This document shows positions 9,138 to 22,045 of a stretch of 64,000 bases of DNA, piece by piece. This DNA is from Thermoactinospora rubra. GTDB lineage: Bacteria; Actinomycetota; Actinomycetes; Streptosporangiales; Streptosporangiaceae. A model generated the notes under the pieces. That model was not told where the DNA came from. It made no database searches and saw only the letters and a program-made list of their open reading frames with translations. The first letter of the stretch is position 1. Each line of letters begins with the position of its first letter. Both the position numbers and the translations under genes were made by a program. The DNA lies in the NCBI RefSeq assembly GCF_002093975.1, contig NZ_KZ084329.1:125596-189595 (forward strand), given 5' to 3'.

Positions 9138-10637
9138 TCAGCTTCCCGGCGGCAGGAACACATACCGCTTCTTGCCGCCGGGAAGCCGCAGCTCGACCCG
9201 GGTCCACGAGGTGAGGAAGGGGGCGGGGGGCCGGCGGGTGGCCGTGATCACGGCCACCCGCTCGCCCCGCGCCATCGCGGCCCTGATGGAGGACGGCACG
9301 GACAACGCGCCGCCGTAGTTCCTGAAGACGGTCCTGAAGACGCCGTGCGAGGCGCACCGGGCCAGATAGCCGGTCTGGATGGCGTCGTGGCCGTACAGGA
9401 AGCACGGAGGGCGCAGGCCCAGCTGGGGGAGCCGGGAGGCCACCTCGGGGACGACGGCGCGCGCGGCGTGGACCTGCCTGCCGTGGACGTAGGCCGTCCT
9501 GCCCTGCAGGGCGAAGTAGCACAGGACCCCGGCGCAGGCGAGCACCGCGGTGCCGCGCCGCCGGCACAGCCACACGACGCTCACGGCCACCGGGAGCGCG
9601 AGCAGCGCGTAGGCGGGCAGCAGGAAGCGCGGAGCGGCGTAGCCGACGGTGAAGAGGTAGGCGAAGGCGAGCGAGGAGCCGCAGGCCAGGGCCGCCACGA
9701 GAGCACGCCGCCCCAGCCACGCGCCCAGCGCGGCGAAGACCGGCACGGCCGCGAACCAGGCGATGTGCGCCGGCGGGAAGCCCCCGCATTCGACGCCGAA
9801 GCGGCACAGCAGGGGCCCGTTCAGCGCGCGGAGGTGGTCGGGCAGGCTGAAGTGCAGCCCGGTCGCGTTCTCGGCCCCGGCCGCCCGCAGGCGGGCGAGC
9901 GGCCCGCCGAACAGGAGGGCCGCCTCGGCCATCCACTGCGCCCAGCCGATCGCGAGCCCGGCGGCCGTGGCGAGCGCCATGCGCGGGCGCCGCCGCGCGA
10001 TGCCGTACCCGAGCAGCGGCAACGCCAGCCAGGTCGCGTCCGTGGGGCGGAGCAGCGAAGCCATCGCGAAGGCCGCCACGACCCCGGCGACGGCCGGGCG
10101 GGCTCTGGGGCGCGTCTCGGCCAGGCAGGCCAGGCCCACCCCGGCGACGCCGCAGTAGGCGACCCACATGTTGGGCATGGCCTCGTTGGCGTAGAACAGG
10201 GACAGCCACAGGCCGGCGAAGAGGGCGGCGGCGAGCGGCGCGACCGGTCCGGGGCGCAGCCGGATCCACGGCAGGTAGGCGAGGAACAGCGCGGTCCCGG
10301 ACAGCAGGCTGAGATAGACCCGGATGGCGGTGACCGAGGGCGTGATCAGCGCGACCGGGGCGGCCAGGAGCTGGACGCCGCGGGCGCGCGGCGCGGTGTA
10401 CTCGGCCGGGGGGACGCCGCGGGCCACCTGGCTCAGGTAGACGCTCTCGTCCCAGCCGAGCCCGATCCGGACGGTGAACGCCAGCTGAAGCGTCGTGTAC
10501 GCGACGGCCACCAGCGCCAGCGCCGCGTGCGGCCGGTGCGCGGCCGGCCACGCCCGCGGGGCGCGCTCCCCGGCCCGCACAGCGGGGGCCGCCCGGCCCG
10601 CGGACGGATCAACGTCTGCCTCGTGCATGCCTCTCAC
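9138..10637 (-). CDS. GT-C-type polytopic membrane glycosyltransferase (putative)
   Basis: A 499-residue protein with about ten hydrophobic helices and an acidic pair early on ('IGLGWDESVYLSQVARG'), the layout of GT-C fold glycosyltransferases (PMT/ArnT-like), which use polyprenyl-phosphate sugars on the outer membrane face. After the last helix there is a soluble C-terminal part with 'PCFLYGHDAIQTGYL' and a basic tail. Start may be the GTG at 10637 or ATG at 10628. It is single, downstream of nothing on its strand and divergent from moaA. Sugar and acceptor are unknown; the GT-C assignment rests on topology and one motif. Confidence 0.65.
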   Translation of the reverse strand: MRGMHEADVDPSAGRAAPAVRAGERAPRAWPAAHRPHAALALVAVAYTTLQLAFTVRIGLGWDESVYLSQVARGVPPAEYTAPRARGVQLLAAPVALITPSVTAIRVYLSLLSGTALFLAYLPWIRLRPGPVAPLAAALFAGLWLSLFYANEAMPNMWVAYCGVAGVGLACLAETRPRARPAVAGVVAAFAMASLLRPTDATWLALPLLGYGIARRRPRMALATAAGLAIGWAQWMAEAALLFGGPLARLRAAGAENATGLHFSLPDHLRALNGPLLCRFGVECGGFPPAHIAWFAAVPVFAALGAWLGRRALVAALACGSSLAFAYLFTVGYAAPRFLLPAYALLALPVAVSVVWLCRRRGTAVLACAGVLCYFALQGRTAYVHGRQVHAARAVVPEVASRLPQLGLRPPCFLYGHDAIQTGYLARCASHGVFRTVFRNYGGALSVPSSIRAAMARGERVAVITATRRPPAPFLTSWTRVELRLPGGKKRYVFLPPGS

Positions 10638-10845
10638 GCTACGAACGGCGAGGTCAGGGCCTGTTCAGGGCAGGGTCGGCGCTCCGTATTCCCCTTCGCT
10701 GCCTTGGGCCGATCGTTGGAGCATCCGCCAAGGAATCGGGGGTGCGCGGACGGTGTTGTTCATAGGGTGACCCACCGGTTTTGGGGACTGTCGGCGCTCC
10801 GTCGTAGGCTGGCGCCCTGACCGGGAGAACAGGAGGTGACGCCCC

Positions 10846-11832
10846 GTGTTGCGAGACTCGTTCGGGCGGGTGGCGACGGATCTGCGGGTGTCCCTCACCG
10901 ACAAGTGCAACCTGCGCTGCACGTACTGCATGCCGCCCGAGGGGCTCGACTGGCTGCCAACCGCGCAGGTGCTGACCGCCGACGAGATCGTCCGGCTCGT
11001 CCGCATCGGGGTGGAGATGCTGGGCATCACCGAGGTCCGCTACACCGGCGGCGAGCCGCTGGTCCGCCGCGAGCTGGTGGAGATCGTCCAGCGCACCGCC
11101 GCCCTGCGGCCCCGGCCGCAGATCTCGCTGACCACCAACGGCATCGGCCTGGCCCGCCTGGCCGAGCCGCTGCGGGCCGCCGGGCTGGACCGCGTCAACG
11201 TCTCCCTCGACACCCTCGACCGCGAGCACTTCAAGCGGCTGACCCACCGCGACCGGTTCGACGACGTGATCGCCGGGCTGCGGGCCGCGCACGAGGCGGG
11301 CCTGCGGCCGATCAAGGTCAACACGGTGCTCATGCGCGGCATCAACGAGGACGAGGCCGTCTCGCTGCTGCGCTTCTGCCTGGAGCAGGGCTACGAGCTG
11401 CGCTTCATCGAGCAGATGCCGCTCGACGCCCAGCACGGGTGGAGCCGCGCGGCCATGGTGACGGCCGACGAGATCCTGGCGAAGCTGTCGGCCGCGTTCG
11501 ACCTGACGCCCGACCAGGAGGAGCGTGGCAGCGCCCCCGCCGAGCGCTTCCTCGTCGACGGCGGCCCGGCGCGGGTGGGCGTCATCGGGTCGGTGACGCG
11601 GCCGTTCTGCGGATCCTGCGACCGCGTCCGGCTCACCGCCGACGGCCAGGTGCGCAACTGCCTGTTCGCCAGGGAGGAGTCCGACCTGCGGGGGCCGATG
11701 CGCGCCGGGGCGTCGGACGAGGAGCTGGCCGAGCGCTGGCGCGCCGCCGTGCGCGGCAAGCGGGCCGGGCACGGCATCGACGACCCGTCGTTCCTGCAGC
11801 CCTCGCGGCCCATGTCGGCGATCGGCGGCTGA
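10846..11832 (+). CDS. moaA: GTP 3',8-cyclase MoaA (molybdenum cofactor synthesis)
   Basis: A 328-residue radical-SAM enzyme catalysing the first step of molybdopterin synthesis. It has the N-terminal cluster motif 'CNLRCTYC', 'YTGGEPLVR' for SAM binding, 'SLTTNGIGL', 'NVSLDTLD', the C-terminal cluster 'FCGSCDRVRLTADGQVRNC' and the conserved C-terminal 'GG' needed for activity. GTG start at 10846 follows AGGAGGTGA. Together with mobA at 14181 it would supply cofactor to the nitrate reductase at 40218, the only molybdoenzyme seen here. Confidence 0.95.
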   Translation: MLRDSFGRVATDLRVSLTDKCNLRCTYCMPPEGLDWLPTAQVLTADEIVRLVRIGVEMLGITEVRYTGGEPLVRRELVEIVQRTAALRPRPQISLTTNGIGLARLAEPLRAAGLDRVNVSLDTLDREHFKRLTHRDRFDDVIAGLRAAHEAGLRPIKVNTVLMRGINEDEAVSLLRFCLEQGYELRFIEQMPLDAQHGWSRAAMVTADEILAKLSAAFDLTPDQEERGSAPAERFLVDGGPARVGVIGSVTRPFCGSCDRVRLTADGQVRNCLFAREESDLRGPMRAGASDEELAERWRAAVRGKRAGHGIDDPSFLQPSRPMSAIGG

Positions 11833-11882
11833 GCCGTACGGCGCACGGCAGGGTGGTTTCGACCCCGCTGGAGGGCTCCGCC

Positions 11883-12176
11883 GTGCCCGAACGGATCCTC
11901 CCCATCCTGCCGTGCCGTTCCATCGACGACGTCGGACCCTTCTGCGCCGCGCCCTCCGGACGGCGTGCGCCGGTTCCTCGGGACCGATCCGGCGGTGACT
12001 CCGTCCGTGGAGAACCGGAGGAGGGCAGGCTCGCGCGCTCGCTGAGGAACGTCCTCGTGATCGGGGAGTCCCGCGAGGACTACGCCCAGGCGGCCAGGAT
12101 CCTGGACACGGCGCTGCGTTCCGCCGGTTCCGAGCCCGCCGTCGCGCCGGCGAGGACGCTCGTCGGCGCCTTTTGA
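11883..12176 (+). pseudogene. remnant of a VOC/bleomycin-resistance-like gene
   Basis: A GTG after 'GGAGGG' starts 'VPERILPILPCRSIDDV', the characteristic opening of a ~215-residue VOC-family protein. After about 20 residues most of the domain is gone. The piece 'GVRRFLGTDP' (near 11961-11990) sits in another frame, and the original frame resumes with 'GGDSVRGEPEEGRLARSL' and 'YAQAARILDTALRS', which is the usual C-terminal region, to a stop at 12176. One large internal deletion plus at least one frameshift make this non-functional. Family memory is the basis for the expected intact layout. Confidence 0.7.
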
Positions 12177-14090
<1,914 letters not shown>

Positions 14091-14180
14091 GCGCGTTTGT
14101 GGCCTGACAGGGCAGGCCGCCGGGGCCGATGCGAGCGGGCGCCGTGCGCCCGCTCCGGCCCGGCGGCGTAGCCTGGCCCC

Positions 14181-14984
14181 GTGACACAGCGGGCGGGCTA
14201 CGACGCCGTCATCCTGGCCGGGGGAGCGGCCAGGAGGCTGGGCGGCGCCGACAAACCCGGACTGCGCGTGGCGGGCAGGACGCTGGTGGAGCGCGTGGCG
14301 GCGGCCGTGGCGGACGCGCGGCGGACGGTCGTGGTGGGCCCGCCGCGCGAGGTGCCCGGAGCGATCTTCACCAGGGAGGACCCGCCGGGCGCCGGCCCCG
14401 TCCCGGCCCTGCGGGCCGGCCTCGCCCACGTCACCGCCCCGGCCGTCGCGCTCCTGGCCGCCGACCTGCCGTTCCTGCGCCCCCACCACGTGCGGGCCCT
14501 GCTGGAGGCCGCCGAAGGCGCCGCGGGAGCTGTCCTGCTGGACGAGGACGGGCGCGAGCAGTGGCTGACCAGCGTGTGGCGGTCGGACGTGCTCAGGTCC
14601 GCCTTGGAGGGCTACGGCGGCAGCTCACTCAAGGGGCTCTTGTCCCCGCTTGGCCCGGTCCGTCGGCGGTTGCCGGGTATGCCATGGTTCGACTGCGACA
14701 CCATCGACGATCTGGAGGAGGCTCGCATGAACGTGCTCACCGAATGGACGGCCCTGGTCTGCAAGGAACTGGGGCTGGACCCCTCGGCGGTGGACCGCGA
14801 CGCGATCCTGGAGCTCACCAAGGAGGTCGCCCACGGGGTGGCCAGGCCGGCCGCGCCGCTGACGGCCTACCTGCTGGGCCTGGCGGAGGGCTCGGGCACC
14901 GCGCCGGCGGACGCGGTGGCGCGCCTGACGACGCTGGCGCGCAATTGGGAGCGGGCCACCACCGACACCTTGACGGACGGTTGA
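14181..14984 (+). CDS. mobA: MobA-like molybdenum cofactor guanylyltransferase fused to DUF6457
   Basis: A 267-residue fusion. Residues 1 to about 180 are a nucleotidyltransferase with the signature 'VILAGGAARRLGGADKP', 'GPVPALRAGL' and 'ALLAADLPFL', matching MobA, which attaches GMP to molybdopterin. From about residue 180, starting 'NVLTEWTALVCKELGLDPSA', a small helical DUF6457 domain follows, ending 'LARNWERATTDTLTDG'. In many actinomycetes the two occur side by side; here they are one chain. GTG start at 14181. It follows rox by 90 bp but function links it to moaA. Confidence 0.85.
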   Translation: MTQRAGYDAVILAGGAARRLGGADKPGLRVAGRTLVERVAAAVADARRTVVVGPPREVPGAIFTREDPPGAGPVPALRAGLAHVTAPAVALLAADLPFLRPHHVRALLEAAEGAAGAVLLDEDGREQWLTSVWRSDVLRSALEGYGGSSLKGLLSPLGPVRRRLPGMPWFDCDTIDDLEEARMNVLTEWTALVCKELGLDPSAVDRDAILELTKEVAHGVARPAAPLTAYLLGLAEGSGTAPADAVARLTTLARNWERATTDTLTDG

Positions 14985-15107
14985 CGGGCGCCCGAACTCG
15001 ATCAGTCAAGCGAAGCTGAAGATTTCCTGGGAATTTGCTGCAAGCTCCCGGAAAGCGTTTCGGGAAAGCGGCCCTACCGGCCGTTATCGGACACCCTGTC
15101 AGAAAAA

Positions 15108-15240
15108 AGGTCCAGGAAAGGGCGACGCCGGGTGGTTACGGGGGCAAACCACCCGGCGTCGCGTCATCGGCGTTCCGACGGGGGCCCGGAACGCCGGCAC
15201 CAGCACTCCGACGGGGGACCGGAGCGCTTGGTTAAAGCGT
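15108..15240 (-). ncRNA. 6C-like small RNA (three hairpins with C5 loops)
   Basis: Read on the minus strand there are three consecutive stem-loops, each with a five-cytosine loop: one at 15202-15225 (8-bp stem, one mismatch, loop part TCCCCCGT), one at 15169-15195 (9-bp perfect stem, loop GGCCCCCGT), and a terminator-like 16-bp perfect stem at 15122-15162 (loop TGCCCCCGT). A T6 run lies a few bases beyond (15103-15108). Stems differ while loops are kept, which indicates a structured RNA. Actinobacterial 6C RNA has two C-loop hairpins before a terminator, so this is very probably that family. A TTGACG -35-like box is at 15262-15267. Confidence 0.8.
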
Positions 15241-15274
15241 ACACCTCCAACCCATGGGATGCGTCAAGAGTTAG

Positions 15275-15589
15275 TCACGACCCGATCTCGCGTCGATGCC
15301 GTGGTATCTCGGTTTGGTTAGCTTCCGGTGAGGTAAACGTGGGCGGAGGCAGCCCCTTACCCCGCTCATTGGCACCGATTACGGCTATGTATGGCAAAAA
15401 GACGGCGCCGGCGATGAACAGCAGCCGGTACGGCCAGGGCAGCGGCAACGCCACCGCCAGGATCAGGCAGATCGTGCGGATCCCCATCTGGATGAGGTAC
15501 CGCTTCTCCCTGCGCCCGATGTCGGCGCTCAACGACGGCTGCGCGTCGGTCACCTGATGGACGACCCGCCTCCTGTGCCAGCCCTTCAC
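15275..15589 (-). CDS. DUF3099 membrane protein
   Basis: A 104-residue protein with two hydrophobic helices ('TICLILAVALPLPWPYRLLF' and 'IAGAVFLPYIAVIGA') between a basic N-terminus 'GRREKRYLIQMG' and a polar tail. This is the DUF3099 pattern of actinomycetes; function unknown. GTG at 15589 is the longest start; a GTG at 15553 ('VTDAQPSLS') is equally plausible. The gene is 22 bp from the divergent dodecin gene and immediately upstream, on the same strand, of the 6C-like RNA. Confidence 0.75.
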   Translation of the reverse strand: MKGWHRRRVVHQVTDAQPSLSADIGRREKRYLIQMGIRTICLILAVALPLPWPYRLLFIAGAVFLPYIAVIGANERGKGLPPPTFTSPEANQTEIPRHRREIGS

Positions 15590-15611
15590 GTCTCCACCCT
15601 ACGCTTCGGTT

Positions 15612-15824
15612 ATGACCGATCGAACGTACCGGGTGACCGAGATCGTCGGCACCTCCAGCGAGAGCGTTGACCAGGCCATCCGCAACGGGATCAGGAGAGC
15701 CGCGCAGACGCTGCGGCACCTGGACTGGTTCGAGGTGACCGAGATCCGCGGCCACATCGACCAGGGCGAGATCGCGCACATCCAGGTGGGGCTGAAGGTG
15801 GGGTTCCGGCTGGAGGACGCCTGA
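15612..15824 (+). CDS. dodecin family flavin-binding protein
   Basis: A 70-residue protein with the full dodecin pattern: 'VTEIVGTSSESVDQAIRNGI' (beta strand then helix), a central aromatic 'DWFEV' that stacks on flavin, then 'HIQVGLKVGFRLED'. Dodecins assemble into hollow dodecamers that bind riboflavin, FMN or CoA and act as flavin buffers. Starts with ATG right after the divergent DUF3099 promoter; the next gene begins 15 bp downstream. Confidence 0.92.
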   Translation: MTDRTYRVTEIVGTSSESVDQAIRNGIRRAAQTLRHLDWFEVTEIRGHIDQGEIAHIQVGLKVGFRLEDA

Positions 15825-15838
15825 GCCACACTCGAGGG

Positions 15839-16795
15839 GTGAGGCTCCTCGCCGCGGCGCTCGCCGTACTCGCGCTCGTCTCCTGCGCGTCCGCACCCGC
15901 GGCGACCCCGCGGGGAGTGCTCCGGCAAAGCGCCCAGGACGTCGCCAGGACGGTCGCCACCCTGCGCCAGGTGGACGACCTGCCGCTGTATGAGATGACC
16001 TACCACGGCGGCTACGACGCCGAGGCGCCGCTGACGGAGGAGGAGCTGGCCCGCGGCTCGGAGGGCTGGGCCTGCTCGCTGTTCCTGCGCGGCACGGAGT
16101 TCGGGCGGAACTTCGACTGGGATCCCAACCCCGCCATGGTGGTCAGGGCCGACCCGCCCGCCGGCCACGCCTCGCTGTCGGTGGCCGACGTCTCCTACCT
16201 GCTGGGCCGCCCGGGCCCGCCGGACCTGCGCGACCCGCGGGACCGGCGCAGGCTCGCGCACGCCGTCCTGGCGCCCTTCGACGGGATGAACGAAAAGGGC
16301 CTGGCCGTGGGCCTGGCGGCGACGCCGGACGCCGAGCCGCCCGCCGACGACGGCCGCGTCACGGTCGGCAGCGTGCGGATCATCCGGCTGCTGCTGGACC
16401 GGGCCGCCACCGTGACCGAGGCCCTGGAGCTGATGAAGCGCTACCGGATCGACTTCACCGGCGGCCCGCAGGTGCACTACCTGATCGGCGACCGCACCGG
16501 CAGGGCGGCCGTCGTCGAGTACGGCCAAGGCCGCATGAACGTGATCGACGACCGCGTGCTGACCAACATCGCGATGACCGGCACCTCACGCCAGGACCGG
16601 CTGGCCGACGCCCGCTACCGGATGCTGGCCGAGGGTCTGCCGACCCGGGCGACGTCGCTGGAGCTGCTGCGGCGCGTCGCCCAGGGCCACACGCGGTGGT
16701 CGGTGGTCTACGACCTGGCCGCGGGCACGGCCAGGCTCGTCACGAACAAGCGGTGGGACACCGTCCACACCTTCGCGATCAGCTCGCCTGGCTGA
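15839..16795 (+). CDS. lipoprotein with choloylglycine-hydrolase/C45-like Ntn amidohydrolase domain
   Basis: A 318-residue lipoprotein: signal 'LLAAALAVLALVSCAS' with a lipobox cysteine at about residue 16. The hydrolase domain has the presumed nucleophile in 'GWACSLFLRG' followed by 'FGRNFDWDPNPAMVVRA', the layout of linear amide C-N hydrolases (C45/choloylglycine hydrolase group). In ordinary members the cysteine is exposed by removal of a propeptide; here the residues between lipobox and nucleophile may play that part. Later motifs include 'GMNEKGLAVGL' and 'VHYLIGDRTGRAAVVEY'. GTG start at 15839. Substrate unknown. The end overlaps the convergent tldE gene by 17 bp. Confidence 0.8.
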   Translation: MRLLAAALAVLALVSCASAPAATPRGVLRQSAQDVARTVATLRQVDDLPLYEMTYHGGYDAEAPLTEEELARGSEGWACSLFLRGTEFGRNFDWDPNPAMVVRADPPAGHASLSVADVSYLLGRPGPPDLRDPRDRRRLAHAVLAPFDGMNEKGLAVGLAATPDAEPPADDGRVTVGSVRIIRLLLDRAATVTEALELMKRYRIDFTGGPQVHYLIGDRTGRAAVVEYGQGRMNVIDDRVLTNIAMTGTSRQDRLADARYRMLAEGLPTRATSLELLRRVAQGHTRWSVVYDLAAGTARLVTNKRWDTVHTFAISSPG

Positions 16796-18145
16796 CCGTC
16801 GACATGTTGAAGTCCGGCACCCGCAGGGCGGGCATCCGGGTGCGGGTGAACCAGTCGTTCCACTCGCGGGGCAGCGTGGGCTCGCTCGCGCCGACCTCGG
16901 TGAGGCGGCCGAGCAGGTCCACCGGGCTCTCGTTGAAGCGGAAGTTGTTCACCTCGCCCACGACGTGGCCGTCCTCCACCAGGTAGACGCCGTCGCGGGT
17001 GAGGCCGGTCAGCAGCAGCGTCTGCGGGTCGACCGAGCGGATGTACCACAGGCACGTCAGCAGCAGGCCCCGCTCGGTCGCGGCGATCATCTCCGCCAGG
17101 CCGCGGCCGTCGCCCGGGCCCTCCATGACGAGGTTGTCGATGGAGGGCGTGACCGGCAGGCCGCTCAGCCGCGCCGAGTGGCGGGTCTGGCGCAGCGCCG
17201 CGAGCGTGCCCTCGGCCAGCCAGTCCGTCGGCGACAGCGGCAGGCCGTTGTCGAACACCGACGACTCGCGGCTGGAGGCGTGCGCGATCGTGAAGGGGGC
17301 GCAGGCCAGGCCCGGCTCCCCTGGATCGCTGCGCAGCGTCACCGGGATCGCGGCCAGCCGCTCGCCCACGCGGGTGCCGCCGCCGGGCTTGGAGAACACG
17401 GTGCGGCCGTCGAGCGCGTCGCGGGCGCCCATCGACCAGTACATGTAGACCATCAGGTCGGCGACGGCGCTGGGCGGCAGCAGCGTCTCGTACCGGCCGG
17501 CGGGCAGCTCCACCCGGTTCTTGGCCCACTCCAGCCGCTCGGCCAGCTGGGCGTCCAGCGCCGCGACGTCCACGTCGGCGAAGTCGCGGGTGGCCACGCC
17601 GCTCCAGGCCGAGCGCTTGAGGTCGGCCGACTTGGCGTTGACCTCCAGCCGGCCCGTCGGCTGGTCGTGGCGCAGCCGCAGGCCCCTGGTGGAGCCGACG
17701 AAGGTGGTGGTGAGGGTGTGCTCGGCGAAGCCGTACAGCCTCCTGCCGCCCCGCTCGGCGGCGGCGAACACCTCGCCCAGCGCGGGCGTGAAGCGGCCGA
17801 AGACGTCGATGTCGGTGGGCTGGAGCGGCTCGCCCCACGAGGCGCTGGGCTCGGTCCCGGCGATCAGGTCACCGGCGTCCTCGGCGGGCTGGGCCTCCCG
17901 CGCCGCCCGGTCGGCCGCGGCCACCAGCTCCTCCAGCTGGTCGGGCCGTACGGCGGAGCGCGACACCACGCCCGACGACCGCCCGGCGACGGAGATGACG
18001 GTGATCCTCGTCGACTCCATGGTGCCGTTGGTGGTCAGCGTGTTGCCCGCGAAGCGCAGGTTGGCGCTGGAGACGTGGTCGGCGATCACGATGCAGTCGT
18101 CGGCCCTGGACAGCTCCAGCGCCTTGTCGACCATCCCCTGCAAGC

Positions 18146-18149
<4 letters not shown>
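16779..18149 (-). CDS. tldE: TldE/PmbA-like metalloprotease subunit
   Basis: A 456-residue TldD/E-family protein without a zinc-binding HExxxH, hence the PmbA/TldE partner. Visible family features: 'LRFAGNTLTTNGTMESTRIT' near the start, 'VFSKPGGGTRVGERL', and 'GLTRDGVYLVEDGHVVGEVNNFRFNESP' at the end. It forms a heterodimer with TldD that degrades unfolded peptides and, in some bacteria, trims ribosomally made peptide precursors. GTG at 18149 overlaps the tldD stop (GTGA) and follows GGAGGCGGG. No RiPP precursor is visible nearby. Confidence 0.9.
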
Positions 18150-19645
<1,496 letters not shown>

Positions 19646-19672
19646 GATCCTAACCCCGTGATCTTGTGTCTC

Positions 19673-20412
<740 letters not shown>

Positions 20413-20414
20413 GC

Positions 20415-21179
20415 ATGGGCATCCTCGACGGCAAGCGCATCCTCGTCACCGGCGTCATCACCGACGCCTCCATCGCCTTCTCGGTGGCCAGGCTGGCCCA
20501 GGAGCAGGGCGCGCAGGTGGTCCTGACCGGGTACGGCAGGCTGTCGCTGGTGGAGCGCATCGCCAAGCGGCTGCCGTCCCCGCCGCCGGTGGTGGAGCTC
20601 GACGTGCAGAACACCGAGCACCTCGACACCCTCGCCGACCGGGTGCGCGAGCACGTCGACGGGCTCGACGGGGTGGTGCACTCGATCGGCTTCGCGCCGC
20701 AGACCGCCCTGGGCGGCAACTTCCTCAACACGACCTGGGAGGACGTGGCCACGGCCCTGCACGTGTCCACCTACTCCTACAAGGCGCTGGCGGTGGCCTG
20801 CCTGCCGCTGATGAAGCAGGGCGGCGCGGTGGTCGGGCTGGACTTCGACGCCTCCAAGGCGTGGCCGGTCTACGACTGGATGGGCGTGGCCAAGGCCGGG
20901 CTGGAGTCGTGCAACCGCTACCTGGCCCGCGACCTGGGCCGGCAGGGGATCCGGGTGAACCTGGTGGCCGCCGGGCCGCTGCGGACCATGGCGGCCAAGT
21001 CGATCCCGGGCTTCAAGGAGTTCGAGGACAGCTGGCCGGAGAAGGCGCCGCTGGGCTGGGACCTGGCCGACCCGCTGCCGACCGCCAAGGCGTGCGTCGC
21101 GCTGCTGTCGGACTGGTTCCCCGCCACCACGGGCGAGATCGTCCACGTGGACGGCGGCGTCCACGCCATCGGCGCCTAG
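20415..21179 (+). CDS. fabI: enoyl-ACP reductase FabI (InhA-like)
   Basis: A 254-residue NADH-dependent enoyl-ACP reductase completing each elongation cycle. It starts 'GILDGKRILVTGVITDASIA', has the enoyl-reductase active-site spacing Tyr-x6-Lys ('YDWMGVAKAG', Tyr153 and Lys160) and ends with 'GEIVHVDGGVHAIGA'. It is the homologue of the isoniazid/triclosan target. Co-transcribed with fabG. Confidence 0.95.
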   Translation: MGILDGKRILVTGVITDASIAFSVARLAQEQGAQVVLTGYGRLSLVERIAKRLPSPPPVVELDVQNTEHLDTLADRVREHVDGLDGVVHSIGFAPQTALGGNFLNTTWEDVATALHVSTYSYKALAVACLPLMKQGGAVVGLDFDASKAWPVYDWMGVAKAGLESCNRYLARDLGRQGIRVNLVAAGPLRTMAAKSIPGFKEFEDSWPEKAPLGWDLADPLPTAKACVALLSDWFPATTGEIVHVDGGVHAIGA

Positions 21180-21217
21180 CGGGCCGCTCGCGAGGCGGGC
21201 GGCCTCGGGCGGGGGCG

Positions 21218-22045
21218 TCAGAGGCCGGCCAGGCGGTGGCGGCCGCCCGCGCGCACCGGCTGGAAGGGGATGGACGCGCTGTCCTCCTCGCGGCGGCGCC
21301 GCTGCTGCACGATCCGCGTGGCCAGCACGGCCGAGGCCAGCAGTGCGGCGGTGAGCGCGGTGCCCAGCACGTCGGGCCCGCGCTCGCTGGGCCGGACGAC
21401 GTCCTGGCCGGTCATCGGCCCCTCGAGGCGCTCGGCGAACGGGTTGGGCCACAGCAGGTCCAGCCGTGGCAGGTCGGTGTCGGCCGCCCGCTGCGCCGGC
21501 TCGGCGAGGACCCGCTCGCCGGTGTCGATCAGGTGCGGCTCCCTGCGGGGCGGCCGGGGCGCCTCGGTGGGCAGCAGGGACTCCTCACGCGGAGTGGGAG
21601 AGCCGCTGGGCCGCGGCCTGGGCTTGGCGGGCCGTGCCGTGGGAGCCGGCGTGCGGCCGACCACGCCGTCCAGGACGCCCTCGCCCTCGCAGGCCAGCCC
21701 GGGCAGGCAGACCTCCTCCAGCACCGACGGCAGCAGGCCCGACGGGGTCGGCGTGGGCTCGCCACGCTGCGAGGGCGGCTGCCGCGTGGGGGTCGGCGCG
21801 ACCTTGCCCACGGTCTCGTTGACGCCCTGGACGGCCTTGTCCGCGGTGTCGGTCACCGGGCCGAGGCTGTCGCCGGTGACCGCGTCGACGGTGTCGGTCA
21901 CGTCGTCGACGAGGTCGCACAGGCGGTCGGTGAGACCGGATAACACGCCTTGCCCCCGGTCGCAGTCCCCGGCCGCGACTGCCGGGGCGGCGCTGAGCGC
22001 CACCGCCGTCAGGGCGACCGACAGGACTCCGGCCGTGCGTCGCAT
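21218..22045 (-). CDS. secreted/anchored Pro-rich envelope protein
   Basis: A 275-residue protein with an N-terminal signal 'VLSVALTAVALSAAPAVAAG', two short cysteine pairs ('GDCDRG..RLCDLV' and 'VCLPGLACEGEG'), a long Pro/Thr/Arg-rich region ('PTPTRQPPSQRGEPTPTPSG'), and near the C-terminus one membrane helix ('GTALTAALLASAVLATRIV') followed by a basic tail 'QQRRRREED'. So it is exported and tethered by its C-terminus with a wall-spanning stalk. ATG at 22045 follows GGGGAGG. No family recognised. Confidence 0.75.
   Translation of the reverse strand: MRRTAGVLSVALTAVALSAAPAVAAGDCDRGQGVLSGLTDRLCDLVDDVTDTVDAVTGDSLGPVTDTADKAVQGVNETVGKVAPTPTRQPPSQRGEPTPTPSGLLPSVLEEVCLPGLACEGEGVLDGVVGRTPAPTARPAKPRPRPSGSPTPREESLLPTEAPRPPRREPHLIDTGERVLAEPAQRAADTDLPRLDLLWPNPFAERLEGPMTGQDVVRPSERGPDVLGTALTAALLASAVLATRIVQQRRRREEDSASIPFQPVRAGGRHRLAGL

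Noticed and set aside
10638..10845. Molybdenum-cofactor riboswitch before moaA
   Set aside because: I looked for a multi-helix conserved core and found only a short direct repeat.
15138..15195. Plus-strand reading of the hairpins as G-rich loops or a mobA terminator only
   Set aside because: The hairpins are symmetric, but the T6 run, the TTGACG box and the C-loop signature all fit a minus-strand RNA; a terminator role for mobA on the plus strand may exist in addition.
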